NCBI RefSeq assembly: GCF_000526155.1
Contig: NZ_JAFN01000001.1
Coordinates: 1,541,014-1,605,013, forward strand
Reading direction: 5' to 3'
Length of the DNA: 64,000 bases
From: Deferrisoma camini S3R1
Lineage (GTDB): Bacteria > Desulfobacterota > Deferrisomatia > Deferrisomatales > Deferrisomataceae
Made by a program: the position numbers and the translations under genes. Positions within the stretch are counted from its first letter, which is position 1. Every line of letters starts with the position of its first letter. Shown piece by piece: positions 20,515 through 30,197 of the stretch. The notes under the pieces are model-generated. The model did no database searches, had not been told where the DNA came from, and saw only the letters and a program-made list of their open reading frames with translations.

Positions 20515-21042
20515 TTACTCCGCCTTCACGAAGTCCTTGAGCAGGATGGCGTAGCGCTCGTGCTCGAAGGCGTGGGCCTCGGGGTACATGCTGAACAGCC
20601 ACCCGGAGAACACCTCCTGGCCGTTCTCCTTGATCACCAACCGGGCCGCCGGGTTCTCCGTGTCGTTGGACTTGGAGGTGATCACCCCGCCGCCCATGGT
20701 GAACGCCGGCAGGAACGTCTCCACGGTGATCTCGAGCCCGCCCACGGTGGCGGTCTGGCCGATTCCGATGGTGACGTCCTCGCTCTTGTTCTCCTTCTTG
20801 TCCGTGACCGTCAGGACCACGGCCTTCCACGCGGCCTTCACGTCGTCGGGCACCACCACCTGGCGCTTAACCGGCGCCGCCCCCATGGACCCGGTGCCCC
20901 CGGGCTGGGCCTCGTGGGACGCGGACGGCTCCACCTTCTGGGCCGGCGCCTCCGCCTTGGGGGCTGGCTCCTCGCTCTTGGAACAGGCGCCGAGAGCCAG
21001 GGCCCCGGCGAGTGCGACCGCCACTACGATCCGCGTCCTCAT
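20515..21042 (-). CDS. DUF2155-domain lipoprotein
   Basis: 175 residues. The signal peptide ends in the lipobox LALGAC (Cys at residue 20), predicting outer-membrane or periplasmic lipid anchoring, then an Ala/Pro-rich linker. The C-terminal domain, with [37 protein letters not shown] and a LLKD ending, is DUF2155 (the FSGWxFxxxPxxxxxEHxxY motif). Function of the domain is not known to me. ATG at 21042 follows GAGGAG. It stands alone between tRNA genes. Confidence 0.75.
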   Translation of the reverse strand: MRTRIVVAVALAGALALGACSKSEEPAPKAEAPAQKVEPSASHEAQPGGTGSMGAAPVKRQVVVPDDVKAAWKAVVLTVTDKKENKSEDVTIGIGQTATVGGLEITVETFLPAFTMGGGVITSKSNDTENPAARLVIKENGQEVFSGWLFSMYPEAHAFEHERYAILLKDFVKAE

Positions 21043-21077
21043 GACCAACTCCTCAGAAGCAGGAACGGAAGAGGGAG

Positions 21078-21169
<92 letters not shown>

Positions 21170-21188
21170 GTTGTTCCCGGAAAAGCAC

Positions 21189-21279
<91 letters not shown>

Positions 21280-21407
21280 GACCCGCGAAGACGCGCATTC
21301 TACTGACCCGGCCGGGCCCGGTCAAGCGGTTTGGCGCCAGGGGGTCCGCCCCCCCTTGCGGGGGCCCGGTGGCGTGGTATCCATGGAAGTACAAAGGAGA
21401 ATCTCCG

Positions 21408-21950
21408 ATGAGGCCTCGCCCTGGGATCTTCGTACGTCTGGGACTGTTGCCGTTCCTGGTGCTGGCCTTCGCCGGATCGGGCGGGGCCGGGGTGGGAACC
21501 GAGCGGATGCTGCGCGAGGGGGAGCCTGCGCCCCGGTTCCGGTTCGCGGAGATCCCCGGCGGCGAGGTCCGCGCCCTCGACGAGGTGGCCCCGGGCCGGC
21601 CGGTGCTGGTGGTGTTCCTCCAGACCGCATGCCGCTCATGTGTTCGGGAGATGTTGGCGATCAAGAAACTGAGGGCAGAGATCGGCCGGTTCGGGGTGGT
21701 GGGCGTGTTCGTGGACATGAAGGCCAGGGACTTCGAGGGGTACATCCGCGACTACGACCTGCCGTTCCGGTTCGCCTGGGACCCGGACCTCACCCTGGCC
21801 AACGCCTTCGGGGTCACGTTCACGCCGGCGAGCTTCCTGCTCAGGCCCGACGGCACCGTGGAGGCCGTGTACCGGGGGTTCACGGTGGGGCTGGAGGAGG
21901 CCATGGGCCGCGACATTCTCCGGTTGCTGCGGCGGACCGGGGGGCGCTGA
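21408..21950 (+). CDS. TlpA/AhpC-type thioredoxin-fold protein, exported
   Basis: 180 residues. An N-terminal hydrophobic signal/anchor (FVRLGLLPFLVLAFAGSGGA) precedes GEPAPRFRFAEIPGGEVRAL. The thioredoxin-fold part has VVFLQTACRSCVREM with the redox pair CRSC near residue 73, FAWDPDLTLANAFGV, and TPASFLLRPDG, whose cis-Pro loop (TPA) is conserved. Likely a periplasmic thiol oxidoreductase or peroxiredoxin-like protein. AAAGGAGA precedes ATG. Directly upstream of prkA, but with a 66-base gap. Confidence 0.75.
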   Translation: MRPRPGIFVRLGLLPFLVLAFAGSGGAGVGTERMLREGEPAPRFRFAEIPGGEVRALDEVAPGRPVLVVFLQTACRSCVREMLAIKKLRAEIGRFGVVGVFVDMKARDFEGYIRDYDLPFRFAWDPDLTLANAFGVTFTPASFLLRPDGTVEAVYRGFTVGLEEAMGRDILRLLRRTGGR

Positions 21951-22016
21951 CTCGACGAACCAGTACGCGCTGCGGGTTTCGGGACCTCCCCGCCCGCGGC
22001 GAGACGGAGGAACGAC

Positions 22017-24236
22017 ATGTGGGAGAAGCTGCAGACCCTGCTGGACCGGGCCGGCACCCGGACACCCGACGAGGAGATCCTTTCGTTCCCCGAGTACCTC
22101 GATCTGGTGCGGCGGGAGCCCTGGGTCACCCGAAACACGTTCCAGATCCTCCACGACATGCTTCTGAGCTCGGGCGTGGAGTACCAGGTGATCCCGGGCA
22201 AGCCGATCCGGCACCGCTACGCGTTCTTCGAGGACGAGTCCCTGGTGGGCCCGTTCGCGGTGTTCGGCCAGCAGAAGGCCAAGGAAAACCTGGTGGAGAA
22301 GATCTCCAACGCGAGCCGGGGCCTGGAGGCCGCCAAGCGCCTGTGGATCCTGCTCGGCCCCCCGGGGGCGGCCAAGTCCCGGTCGATGGACGGGATCAAG
22401 ACCGCCCTGAATGCCTACTCCCGCACCGACGACGGCAAGACCTACACGCTCCTTCTGCCCACCGTGGACGAGCGCCTCCGGGAGAAGGCCCTGTTCGAGG
22501 AGGACGGCATCTGGTACCTGCAGGCCCCGATCTACGAGCGGCCCCTCCAGGTGGTGCCCCCTACCCTGCGGCCCATGTTCCTCCGGGAGCTCAACAGCAC
22601 CCTCGACCCCGAGGACATGGACGCCTTTTTCGAGAAGCACCCCCACTACGACGGGGTGTTCCGGGTGGAGATCGACGGGCTGGTGTCCCCGTACACCGAC
22701 CACGTGCTGCGGGAGTTCATGCGGGCCAAGGGGCTCAGCTTCGGGGCCCTCCTGCCCTACCTGAAGGTGCGCCGCATGATCTACGACGCCCGCACCAAGA
22801 CCGGCATCGGGTCCTACACCCCCCGGGACGAGAAGAGCCAGGAGGCCGGATCGCTGGTGGGCAACATCGACTACAGCCTGCTGCCCCGGTTCGGCAGCGA
22901 GTCCCACCCGCTGGTCCACGACTACAAGGGGGAGCTGTGCGTGGGCGCCAACGGGTTCGTGGAGATCCACGAGATCCTGAAGCTGTCCGACCGGTTCCTG
23001 TACGAGCTGCTGTTCGCCACCCAGGACCGGTTCTTCAAGCCCGAGGGTCAGCCCCCGATCCCGTTCAACGGGGTGATCATCGGCCACACGAACTTTCACG
23101 AGTACAACATGTTCCTGGCCAACGAGGCGTTCGAGGCCCTGCGGTCCCGGACCACCTTCATCGAGATGCCGCTGTCGGTGCACTTCAAGGACGAGGAGCG
23201 GATCTACGCCTACACCTACTCCAACGAGCGCCGGGGGTGGTCCCCGGAGAAGAAGTTCGTGGCCCACACGGCGCCCCACAGCCTGGAGTTCCTGAGCCTG
23301 GTGGCCGTGATGACCCGGCTGTACGAGTCGAAGCAGAACCCGAACCTCACCCTGCTGCAGAAGGCCCTGATCTACGCGGGCCGGGCCGACAGCGGGGTGG
23401 ACAACAACATGGCCCGGACGATCCTGGAGGAGTTCGAGTACGTGCGGCCGTCCGAGGGCACGTTCGGGCTCGACCCCCGGTTCATCCAGAACGTGTTCGA
23501 GCGCACCGAGCACTTCCAGATCAACGAGTACCAGGCGAACCTGCGGCGGCTCCGGGAGGAGGAGGGAGAGCCGGCCCTGCTCACCTCCATCGCCCTCCGG
23601 AACCCCTGCGTGACCCCCCTGGACCTGTACCTGCGCATGGAGAACTCGATCAAGGAGACCTTCGCGTCCAACAAGACCCGGCTGCGCCACTACGTGGAGA
23701 AGGTGCTGCCCCAGGCCAAGCGGTGGATTTTCGCCCAGATCGCCAGCGACGTGTACACCGCCGTGCTCCGGGACGAGACCGTGGTGGAGACCACCTGGAA
23801 GCGCTATACGGATCACGTGCGTGCCTACGTTCACAACACCACCGTGAAGCACGAGGTGACCCAGGCCGACGTGCAGCCCGACGAGAAGTTCATGCAGGCC
23901 ATCGAGCAGTACCTGGGCATCCCGGACAAGGAGGTGTTCCGCAAGGAACTCTCCGACGCGATCGCCAGCGTCGGCTACCAGGTGCTGCTGTCCGACGAGC
24001 CCTCGTACCAGAGCGCCATTCGGCGGTACGTGTTCGAGAACGAGTTCAAGGCCACCGAGAACGTGAAGCTGCTGGGCTGGATCAAGAGCGGGTCGAGCGC
24101 GGCCGGGGTCCACTCGAAGGAGCAGGAGGAGCTGGACGCCACGGTGCGCTACCTGATGGACCGGCTGGGGTACTGCGGCAAGTGCGCGTACCAGGCCCTC
24201 ACGATCACGGCGAACGCTTCGAGCATTGCGGAGTGA
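22017..24236 (+). CDS. prkA: PrkA/YeaG serine protein kinase
   Basis: 739 residues. N-terminal AAA+ PrkA domain with Walker A LLGPPGAAKS near residue 115 and LNSTLDPEDMDAFFEKHPH further on; a C-terminal PrkA kinase-like region from about residue 440. The family is linked to stress and starvation adaptation (YeaG in E. coli) and sporulation (PrkA in Bacillus). GACGGAGGAACGAC precedes ATG. First gene of prkA-yeaH-spoVR, a widely conserved cassette; YeaH begins 13 bases after. Confidence 0.95.
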   Translation: MWEKLQTLLDRAGTRTPDEEILSFPEYLDLVRREPWVTRNTFQILHDMLLSSGVEYQVIPGKPIRHRYAFFEDESLVGPFAVFGQQKAKENLVEKISNASRGLEAAKRLWILLGPPGAAKSRSMDGIKTALNAYSRTDDGKTYTLLLPTVDERLREKALFEEDGIWYLQAPIYERPLQVVPPTLRPMFLRELNSTLDPEDMDAFFEKHPHYDGVFRVEIDGLVSPYTDHVLREFMRAKGLSFGALLPYLKVRRMIYDARTKTGIGSYTPRDEKSQEAGSLVGNIDYSLLPRFGSESHPLVHDYKGELCVGANGFVEIHEILKLSDRFLYELLFATQDRFFKPEGQPPIPFNGVIIGHTNFHEYNMFLANEAFEALRSRTTFIEMPLSVHFKDEERIYAYTYSNERRGWSPEKKFVAHTAPHSLEFLSLVAVMTRLYESKQNPNLTLLQKALIYAGRADSGVDNNMARTILEEFEYVRPSEGTFGLDPRFIQNVFERTEHFQINEYQANLRRLREEEGEPALLTSIALRNPCVTPLDLYLRMENSIKETFASNKTRLRHYVEKVLPQAKRWIFAQIASDVYTAVLRDETVVETTWKRYTDHVRAYVHNTTVKHEVTQADVQPDEKFMQAIEQYLGIPDKEVFRKELSDAIASVGYQVLLSDEPSYQSAIRRYVFENEFKATENVKLLGWIKSGSSAAGVHSKEQEELDATVRYLMDRLGYCGKCAYQALTITANASSIAE

Positions 24237-24249
24237 CCCGAGGCTGCCC

Positions 24250-25317
24250 ATGGCCGAAGACGTCATCGAGTCCAACGAGTCCGAGGGCCTGTTCAACGAC
24301 TTCATCGAGAACCAGCTCGAGGACCTGGTGGAGCACATCGTCAACGAGGGCGACCTGGACCGCCTGGGGGACGCGGGGTCGGACATCGTGATCGAGATGG
24401 ACGACATCGTGCCCCCGACCTTCGTGTACGACGACGAGGGCGCGGGCGCCGGCGGCCGTGGCACCGGGCCGGGTCGCGAGAAGGATCGGTTGCGATTCAG
24501 CCTTCCCTACGAGCGGTTCATGGAGCTGGTGGCCCGGAAGCTGGGCCTGCCGAACCTCACGAAGACCGGCCAGGGCCGGATCAAGGAGCTGTCGTACACC
24601 TTCCGGACCTTCGGGCCGGTGGGCGTGATCCTGGACAAGCGCCGCACGTTCCGCCGGGCCCTGCGCTCCAGCATCGGGCTCGGGCTCTACGACCCGGCCG
24701 CGGGAAAGTTCGAGGTTCAGTTCCGCCGCCGCGACCGGCGCTACCGGGTGCCCCAGCGGGTGGAGCGGCCGCGGTTCAAGGCCGTGGTGTTCTACATGGG
24801 CGACATCTCCTACTCGACCTGGGGCGAGCGGCTCGAGATGGAGAAGCGGCTGGTGGGGTTCATCCACCACTGGCTCGACTTCAACTACGGCACGGGCAAC
24901 GTGGACCACCGGTTCTTCGTCCACGACGTGGAGGCCTACGAGGTGGACCCCGACGCGTTCTACCGGGTGGGCACCGCCGGGGGCACCCGCGCCGCGCCGG
25001 TGTTCGAGCTGGTGGGCCAGGTGGCGGTGAACGAGTACGACGTGGGCTCCACCAACTTCTATGCCTTCTACTTCGGCGACGGCGAGCTGTTCGAGGACGA
25101 CGCCTCCCACATCGTGGCCGTGCTGGACGAGACCCTGAAGCCGCTGTTCAACCGGGTGGGCCTGGTGGAGGTGAAGCCCAGCCGGTTCAGCTACCTGAAC
25201 CGCGAGGTGGAGAAAGCCTTCCCGGCCGACCCGGTGATCCGGCTGGCCCAGATCAAGGACAAGAAACAGACCGTGGCCACGATCCAGACTTTGTTCGGGG
25301 AGACCCCCCGTGCGTAG
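24250..25317 (+). CDS. yeaH: YeaH/YhbH family (DUF444) protein
   Basis: 355 residues. Acidic N-terminus, a Gly-rich linker (GAGAGGRGTGPGREKDR), then a von Willebrand A-like region: VVFYMGDISYSTWGERLEME carries the D.S.S-like MIDAS motif, with HDVEAYEVDPDAFYRVGTAG and VGSTNFYAFYFGDG following. Always found with PrkA and SpoVR; probably an accessory to the kinase. ATG at 24250 is chosen (MAEDVIES); an upstream ATG at 24226 overlaps prkA. Confidence 0.9.
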   Translation: MAEDVIESNESEGLFNDFIENQLEDLVEHIVNEGDLDRLGDAGSDIVIEMDDIVPPTFVYDDEGAGAGGRGTGPGREKDRLRFSLPYERFMELVARKLGLPNLTKTGQGRIKELSYTFRTFGPVGVILDKRRTFRRALRSSIGLGLYDPAAGKFEVQFRRRDRRYRVPQRVERPRFKAVVFYMGDISYSTWGERLEMEKRLVGFIHHWLDFNYGTGNVDHRFFVHDVEAYEVDPDAFYRVGTAGGTRAAPVFELVGQVAVNEYDVGSTNFYAFYFGDGELFEDDASHIVAVLDETLKPLFNRVGLVEVKPSRFSYLNREVEKAFPADPVIRLAQIKDKKQTVATIQTLFGETPRA

Positions 25318-26923
25318 CGTGCGCACCGACCCCCTGCTGTCCCGCCTGGTGGACCGGGTGATGGAGATCGCCCGGGGCCTGGGCCGCACCGTGCCGGAGA
25401 TCCGGTTCTTCCTGCTGGACGGGCTGGAGTTCGCCGCCCTGCTCGAGAAGAACGTGTACCCCGCGAGCCCCCTGAACCTGTGGGAGGGCAAGCGGATGGC
25501 CCACCGCCGCCACCGGATCGAGACCGGCGAGGAGACCACCCTGTACTACGAGGTGGTCCAGACGGGCGACCCGGCCTACGCCTACCTGAACAGCGCCAAC
25601 TCCCCGGTGATCCAGGCCTCGGTCATGGCGCACGTGGTGGGCCACTGCGAGTTCTCGCTTCTGAACGTGCTCCGGGACGCCCAGCCCGACCGCACCGAGC
25701 GGGTCCTGCACCTGGTGCGCAAGGTGGAGTTGGCCCGGCAGCAGATGGGTCAGAAGGACTACGTGGAGTTTTGGAACGCGTGCGAGTCGGCCACCAGCCT
25801 GGCCGCCCCCCGTTCCCAGTACAACCTGGACCGCACGGTGGAAACCGAGTCCCACCCCTCCCCCGGCGTGGCGGGCGGTGAGCCCCCCCCGGGGCCGAGG
25901 CCGATCCTGCCGGTGTTCGACACGCTCACCGAGCTCCTTCACCCGGCCGAGGAGCCTCCGTTCGAACGCGAGATCCGGGTGCGCCGCCGTCAGCAGGCCC
26001 TGGGCCGGCGGGGGTACGTGCTGCGGGCCCCCTGCCAGGACGTGTTGGGGTTCCTGCGGCTCTACGCCCCGTTGAGCCCGGCCGAGCGCCGGGTGCTGGA
26101 CTATCTGTACGAGACCCGCGCCCCCCAGGAGTTCGTGATGCGCACCCAGATCATGAACGAGGGGTGGGCCATGTACTGGGAAAAGAAGATCATGCTCGAG
26201 CTGTTCCGCGAGCGGATGATCCCCGGGGTCATCGAGTACGCCCGGGTGTTCTCTGGGGTGTGCGCGCCGCGGCCCTACTTCCAACGAAACCCCTACCACG
26301 TGGGCTACAACCTGTGGTGCCGGATCGAGGAGGACCTCCGGCACGGCCGGCTCACCCTGGAGTACCATGAGGAGACGGACCTGGAGAGGAGAGAGGCGTG
26401 GGACCGCCCCTCGCCCGTCGACCCGATCGAGGCCATGGGCCGGATCGTCCGAACCACCACCGATGCCGAGTTCCTGCGGCGGTACCTGACCAAGGAGGCG
26501 GTGGAGGCCCTGCACCTCAACCGCATCCCCCGACCCCTGGCCGAGCGGATGGGCATCCGGCCGGCCGACGCCCACCGGGCCGACGACCGATGGGTGTGGC
26601 TCGACCCCGAGGCCGTGCGGCAGGAGATGCTCCGGTTCTACGTGCACTTCTACCGGCCGCGGATCTACGTGGTGGACACCGAGTTCCGGGACGGAGGGCT
26701 GCTCCTCTACCACCGGGACGACGGCCGCACCCTGCGCCAGGACTGGATCCGGCCGACCCTTCGGAACCTGAACCGGATCTGGAAGGGCCCGGTGGCCCTG
26801 GTGACCCGGTCGTCCCTCCACGCCTACGCGGGTGGGCGGTACGTGCAGGAGGAGGTGGAACCGGTGGAGTTCGACGAGGTGCGGGAGCGGATGCTGAGGG
26901 GACAGAAGGCGCTGGCCGCGTAG
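25310..26923 (+). CDS. spoVR: SpoVR family protein
   Basis: 537 residues, GTG start overlapping yeaH by 8 bp. SpoVR signatures: AYAYLNSANSPVIQASVMAH, VVGHCEFSLLNV, MNEGWAMYWEKKIM, and FQRNPYHVGYNLWCRIEEDL. Needed for spore cortex formation in Bacillus; in non-sporulating Gram-negatives (YcgB) it is tied to stress response with PrkA and YeaH. The C-terminal ~130 residues are less conserved. No other sporulation genes are in the window. Confidence 0.93.
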   Translation: MRSVRTDPLLSRLVDRVMEIARGLGRTVPEIRFFLLDGLEFAALLEKNVYPASPLNLWEGKRMAHRRHRIETGEETTLYYEVVQTGDPAYAYLNSANSPVIQASVMAHVVGHCEFSLLNVLRDAQPDRTERVLHLVRKVELARQQMGQKDYVEFWNACESATSLAAPRSQYNLDRTVETESHPSPGVAGGEPPPGPRPILPVFDTLTELLHPAEEPPFEREIRVRRRQQALGRRGYVLRAPCQDVLGFLRLYAPLSPAERRVLDYLYETRAPQEFVMRTQIMNEGWAMYWEKKIMLELFRERMIPGVIEYARVFSGVCAPRPYFQRNPYHVGYNLWCRIEEDLRHGRLTLEYHEETDLERREAWDRPSPVDPIEAMGRIVRTTTDAEFLRRYLTKEAVEALHLNRIPRPLAERMGIRPADAHRADDRWVWLDPEAVRQEMLRFYVHFYRPRIYVVDTEFRDGGLLLYHRDDGRTLRQDWIRPTLRNLNRIWKGPVALVTRSSLHAYAGGRYVQEEVEPVEFDEVRERMLRGQKALAA

Positions 26924-26934
26924 ACGCGCGAAGG

Positions 26935-27130
26935 GGAAGCCTCGTCAGGCCCTTGCGGGGCCGTCTAGAGACTAGAAACTAGACCTTGCTTCCCGGACTG
27001 TGAGGTGGAGGCAAAGAGGCGTGGTACTGCCTAGAAAACGTGGTAATCCGGGAGGTTTTCAGGCCTTCTGGCCTCCCAGCCTTCCAGCCTTCTAGCGGGC
27101 CGAAGGCCCAGACCGCCGACCGTCGTCACG
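26935..27130 (+). repeat. Intergenic heptamer/octamer repeats upstream of second prkA-like gene
   Basis: Contains CTAGAGA, CTAGAAA, CTAGACC (26964-26984), the reverse complement of an array at 62491-62525. A module at 27056-27130 follows: GGCCTTCTGG, repeated CCAGCCTT octamers, GGGCCGAAGGCCC hairpin and two GACCGNC heptamers, ending at GAGGTGGCC before the ATG at 27139. Relative to the downstream gene it has the same orientation as the leader repeats at mqnP, GNAT and secF, but lacks the large structured domain. Confidence 0.7.
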
Positions 27131-27138
27131 AGGTGGCC

Positions 27139-29631
27139 ATGCACCACGAAGAGTTCCGACGTCTGTTGGGCCGGCTCCGCAAGCGCAGCCTGCGGTTCTC
27201 GGAGTTCGTGGACTACCTGATGGAGAAGCCGGAGGAGGCCCTGCGCACCAGCTCCACGCTGGTGTGGGAGGCCATCGAGCACTTCGGGTTCGAGATCGTG
27301 GTCCGCAGCGGCGAGCCCACCCTGAGCTACGCCATCTTCAAGGACCCGTTCTCGGGGGGCACCAACGCGGTGTTCGGCCAGGAATTCTGCATCAAGCAGG
27401 TGGTGGACGTGATCGAGGCCATGGGCAAGGAGTCCGGGCCCAACCGGGGCATCGTGCTGGTGGGGCCGCCCGCCTCGGGCAAGACCAACATCGTGGACCT
27501 GATCAGCCTGGCCCTGGAGGAGTACACCAAGGAGCACCACACCTCGATCTTCACTTTTTTCTTTCGGTTCGAGGGCCGCAACGGTAGGGTAGTGGAGGTG
27601 CGGCCCCAGTTCCTCCACAACCCGGTGCTGCTGTTCCCCACGAGCATCCAAGAGGACTCCACGATCCGCCATCCCCGCCAGGAGCTGTTCGAGCTGATCA
27701 ACGCCCGCCGGGGCAAGCACGAGAAGATCCTGGTGCCCACCTACTTCCAGCACGCCAACCTGGACAAACGCAGCCTCGACATCCTGGAGTCGCTGCTCGT
27801 GCACCCCCGAAACATCGGCAAGACCCTGTTCGACGTGATCGAGGAGTACGTGCGGGTGGAGGAGGTGGAGTTCTCCAACGCCCAGGCCAAGGGCATCGCC
27901 AACATCGACGACATGCGCGAGCTGCGGATCACCGTGCATCCCCTGGAGCTTGGGGAGGACGACCGGGCCGTGCTGGCCGAGCATCTGCCCGGCACCCGGC
28001 TGCGGGAGTACCAGGGCGCCCTGGTGGCGGCCAACCGGGGGCTCCTGCATATCCACGACGCGTTCGGGGGCATCGGCCCGGACGGGCCGTCCGAGCGGGA
28101 CTACAAGCCCCTTCTCATGCTGCTGGGGAGCGGCCGGGCCTCGGTGGAGGCCACCCAAACCGCGGTGGACACCACGGTGGTGCTGACCACCAATCTGGAG
28201 GAGATGGCCCAGCTCGAGCGGCAGCTCACGTCCTCCAAGCTGCTCGACCGGATCGAGAAGATCCCGGTCAACTACCTCCTGGACGCCCAGTCCGAGATGG
28301 AGATCCTCCGGCGCGACCTGGCCAACATGCGCCAGAAGTTCGACGTGGACCCGAACCTGCTCCGCGTGGCCGCGTACTTCGCCGTGCTCACCCGTCTTCT
28401 GCCGCCCCGAAAGCCCCCGGCCGACTGGGACGACGATCGCAAACGCCTGTTCTGCTCCATCACCCCCGAGCAGAAGATGTTCATCTACGCCTGCCGCTCC
28501 GAGGACCCGGTGTCCACCATCCGCAAGCTGCCCCATTGGCACCCGTTTCGGAGCGAGATGATCAAGCGCAACATCAACATCCACGACACCGAGGCCCTGT
28601 CGCGGCTGATCGCCCGGGACGAGGGGCGGGTCAGCCTGGAGCAGAGCGGGGTGTTCACGGCCGAGGAGCTCAAGGGGATCGACGACGCGTTCATGCGGGC
28701 CCTGATCCAGGAGCACTACCCCAACGAGGGTCGCCACGGGATCTCGGTGCGCCAGCTGCAGAACATCATGCGCGACACCATCGCCCACTCGGACGGCCTG
28801 CGGGTGCACGTGGGCACCTTTTTCGCCCAGCTCCGCCGCATCTTCACCGGCGGCGCGGACCTACACCACTGGCTGGCCATCGACCCCGCCTACCACAAGG
28901 GGCGTAAGCCCCTGCCGCCCCGCACGGTGGGGTTCGTGAGCTTCGGGGAGGGAGAGGGAGACTACGGGGACTTCGAGGGGCTGGCGAGGGTGACCCAGGC
29001 CCTGTACTGGTCGATCATCCGGCACGAGATCACGGTGGCCACGGTGAACCGGGACCCCGACGAGATCGCCTTGGACCTGCGCCGCTACCTCCAGCACGCG
29101 CTCCTGGCCAAGGCCCATGCCAACCGGGCCTTCGCCCACGTGATGGTGCCCCGGTACACCTACGTGGACCCGCACACCGGCGAGAAGGTGGACCGGCCCG
29201 ACGAGTCGTTCCTGGAGGCGATCGAGGAGATCCTGGCACCCGGGCGCAGCGGCATCGCCCTGCGAAACGAGATCGCCCAGCGGTTCCTGGACCTGCAGGC
29301 CTCGGGCGAGTTGGTGCTCGAGCCGGGCAAGCCGGTGATCGCCTCACGCGCGGACAATGTGCTTGCGGTGTTCGCGGCGGAGTACGAGCGGCTGCTGGGC
29401 CACCGCCGGGCCGCCGGGGAGGTGGACGCCGACCGTCTGACCGAGGCGTTTTTCAAGAAGAAGCGCGAACCCGAGGCCTATGCCGGGTTGGCCCCCCGGA
29501 TCACCGAGTTCGCCGAGAACGTGCTTCGGAACATGTCGAGGAGGTTCGGCTACTCGAAGCAGGGCGCGCTCGACACCGTGCTGTATGCCGTGCGCAAAGG
29601 GGTGGTGGACTTCCGGGAGATCATCACCTAG
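27139..29631 (+). CDS. Second, larger PrkA-like AAA+ serine kinase homolog
   Basis: 830 residues, ~90 longer than the first PrkA. Walker A IVLVGPPASGKTNIVDLI near residue 115 preceded by NAVFGQEFCIKQVVDVIEAM (compare FGQQKAKENLV in PrkA), DKRSLDILESLLVHPRNIGK and a PrkA-type C-terminal helical region (FIYACRSEDPVSTIRKLPHW). Only moderately similar to its neighbour, so not a recent duplicate. ATG at 27139 follows GAGGTGG; a longer frame from 27040 would translate the repeat module. Likely acts with the PrkA/YeaH/SpoVR set, target unknown. Confidence 0.8.
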   Translation: MHHEEFRRLLGRLRKRSLRFSEFVDYLMEKPEEALRTSSTLVWEAIEHFGFEIVVRSGEPTLSYAIFKDPFSGGTNAVFGQEFCIKQVVDVIEAMGKESGPNRGIVLVGPPASGKTNIVDLISLALEEYTKEHHTSIFTFFFRFEGRNGRVVEVRPQFLHNPVLLFPTSIQEDSTIRHPRQELFELINARRGKHEKILVPTYFQHANLDKRSLDILESLLVHPRNIGKTLFDVIEEYVRVEEVEFSNAQAKGIANIDDMRELRITVHPLELGEDDRAVLAEHLPGTRLREYQGALVAANRGLLHIHDAFGGIGPDGPSERDYKPLLMLLGSGRASVEATQTAVDTTVVLTTNLEEMAQLERQLTSSKLLDRIEKIPVNYLLDAQSEMEILRRDLANMRQKFDVDPNLLRVAAYFAVLTRLLPPRKPPADWDDDRKRLFCSITPEQKMFIYACRSEDPVSTIRKLPHWHPFRSEMIKRNINIHDTEALSRLIARDEGRVSLEQSGVFTAEELKGIDDAFMRALIQEHYPNEGRHGISVRQLQNIMRDTIAHSDGLRVHVGTFFAQLRRIFTGGADLHHWLAIDPAYHKGRKPLPPRTVGFVSFGEGEGDYGDFEGLARVTQALYWSIIRHEITVATVNRDPDEIALDLRRYLQHALLAKAHANRAFAHVMVPRYTYVDPHTGEKVDRPDESFLEAIEEILAPGRSGIALRNEIAQRFLDLQASGELVLEPGKPVIASRADNVLAVFAAEYERLLGHRRAAGEVDADRLTEAFFKKKREPEAYAGLAPRITEFAENVLRNMSRRFGYSKQGALDTVLYAVRKGVVDFREIIT

Positions 29632-29659
29632 TCCGGCGGAGTCGTCCGGACCGGGCCGG

Positions 29660-30031
29660 TCAGTTCTGGGTGGACTCGAGGAAGTCCTCGATGATCTGGG
29701 CTCCCTGGGGGCCCAGGTTCAGGAAGTAGATGGCCAGGCGATACTCGGCCACGCCGGGCGTCTCGGCCTCGGGCTCCACCCGAACCACCACGCCGTCGCA
29801 CTCCACCGTGCGGTGATCGCCGTGATCGAAGGGGAGGTCCAGGGCCACCCGCAGCTTGGAGAACGGCTTCACGTGCCGGGGCACCTTGCAGTACAGGCCG
29901 CGGGTCGAGATGTTGATGGACTCGGCCCTCACCCCCTCACCGTCCCCGCCCACGCGCAGCGGAAAGCTGGCCTCGTAACGGGGGTCCCTGCGCCGCTCGT
30001 TGGTCTCGCCCGGACCTTTCGCCTCTGCCAT
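29660..30031 (-). CDS. PilZ domain protein (c-di-GMP receptor type)
   Basis: 123 residues. ERRRDPRYEASFPLRV carries the RxxxR motif and INISTRGLYCKVP corresponds to the (D/N)xSxxG motif of PilZ, the two c-di-GMP binding elements, here with NIS-x-x-G. It is a single-domain PilZ protein, perhaps an adaptor to motility or exopolysaccharide machinery. GGGAGGAGCG lies before the start; GTG at 30034 is an alternative. Convergent with the second prkA-like gene. Confidence 0.85.
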   Translation of the reverse strand: MAEAKGPGETNERRRDPRYEASFPLRVGGDGEGVRAESINISTRGLYCKVPRHVKPFSKLRVALDLPFDHGDHRTVECDGVVVRVEPEAETPGVAEYRLAIYFLNLGPQGAQIIEDFLESTQN

Positions 30032-30197
30032 CACCGCTCCTCCCGAACCTCCACGCCATCCCGTTCCCGTGTCGTCACGACGGCCAGGGGCGAACCCGTC
30101 CCCGGCACCGCCTATTGCTTCCGATAATAGGGCAAGCCCCTCGAAAACACAACGGCACGGCGACTCGGCGCCGCGTCCTCCACCGCCAGACGAGGGA

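Noticed and set aside
27040..27138. N-terminal extension of the second PrkA-like protein
   Set aside because: The extra 33 residues are translated repeat (PSGLPAFQPSSGP) and there is a ribosome site before the ATG at 27139.
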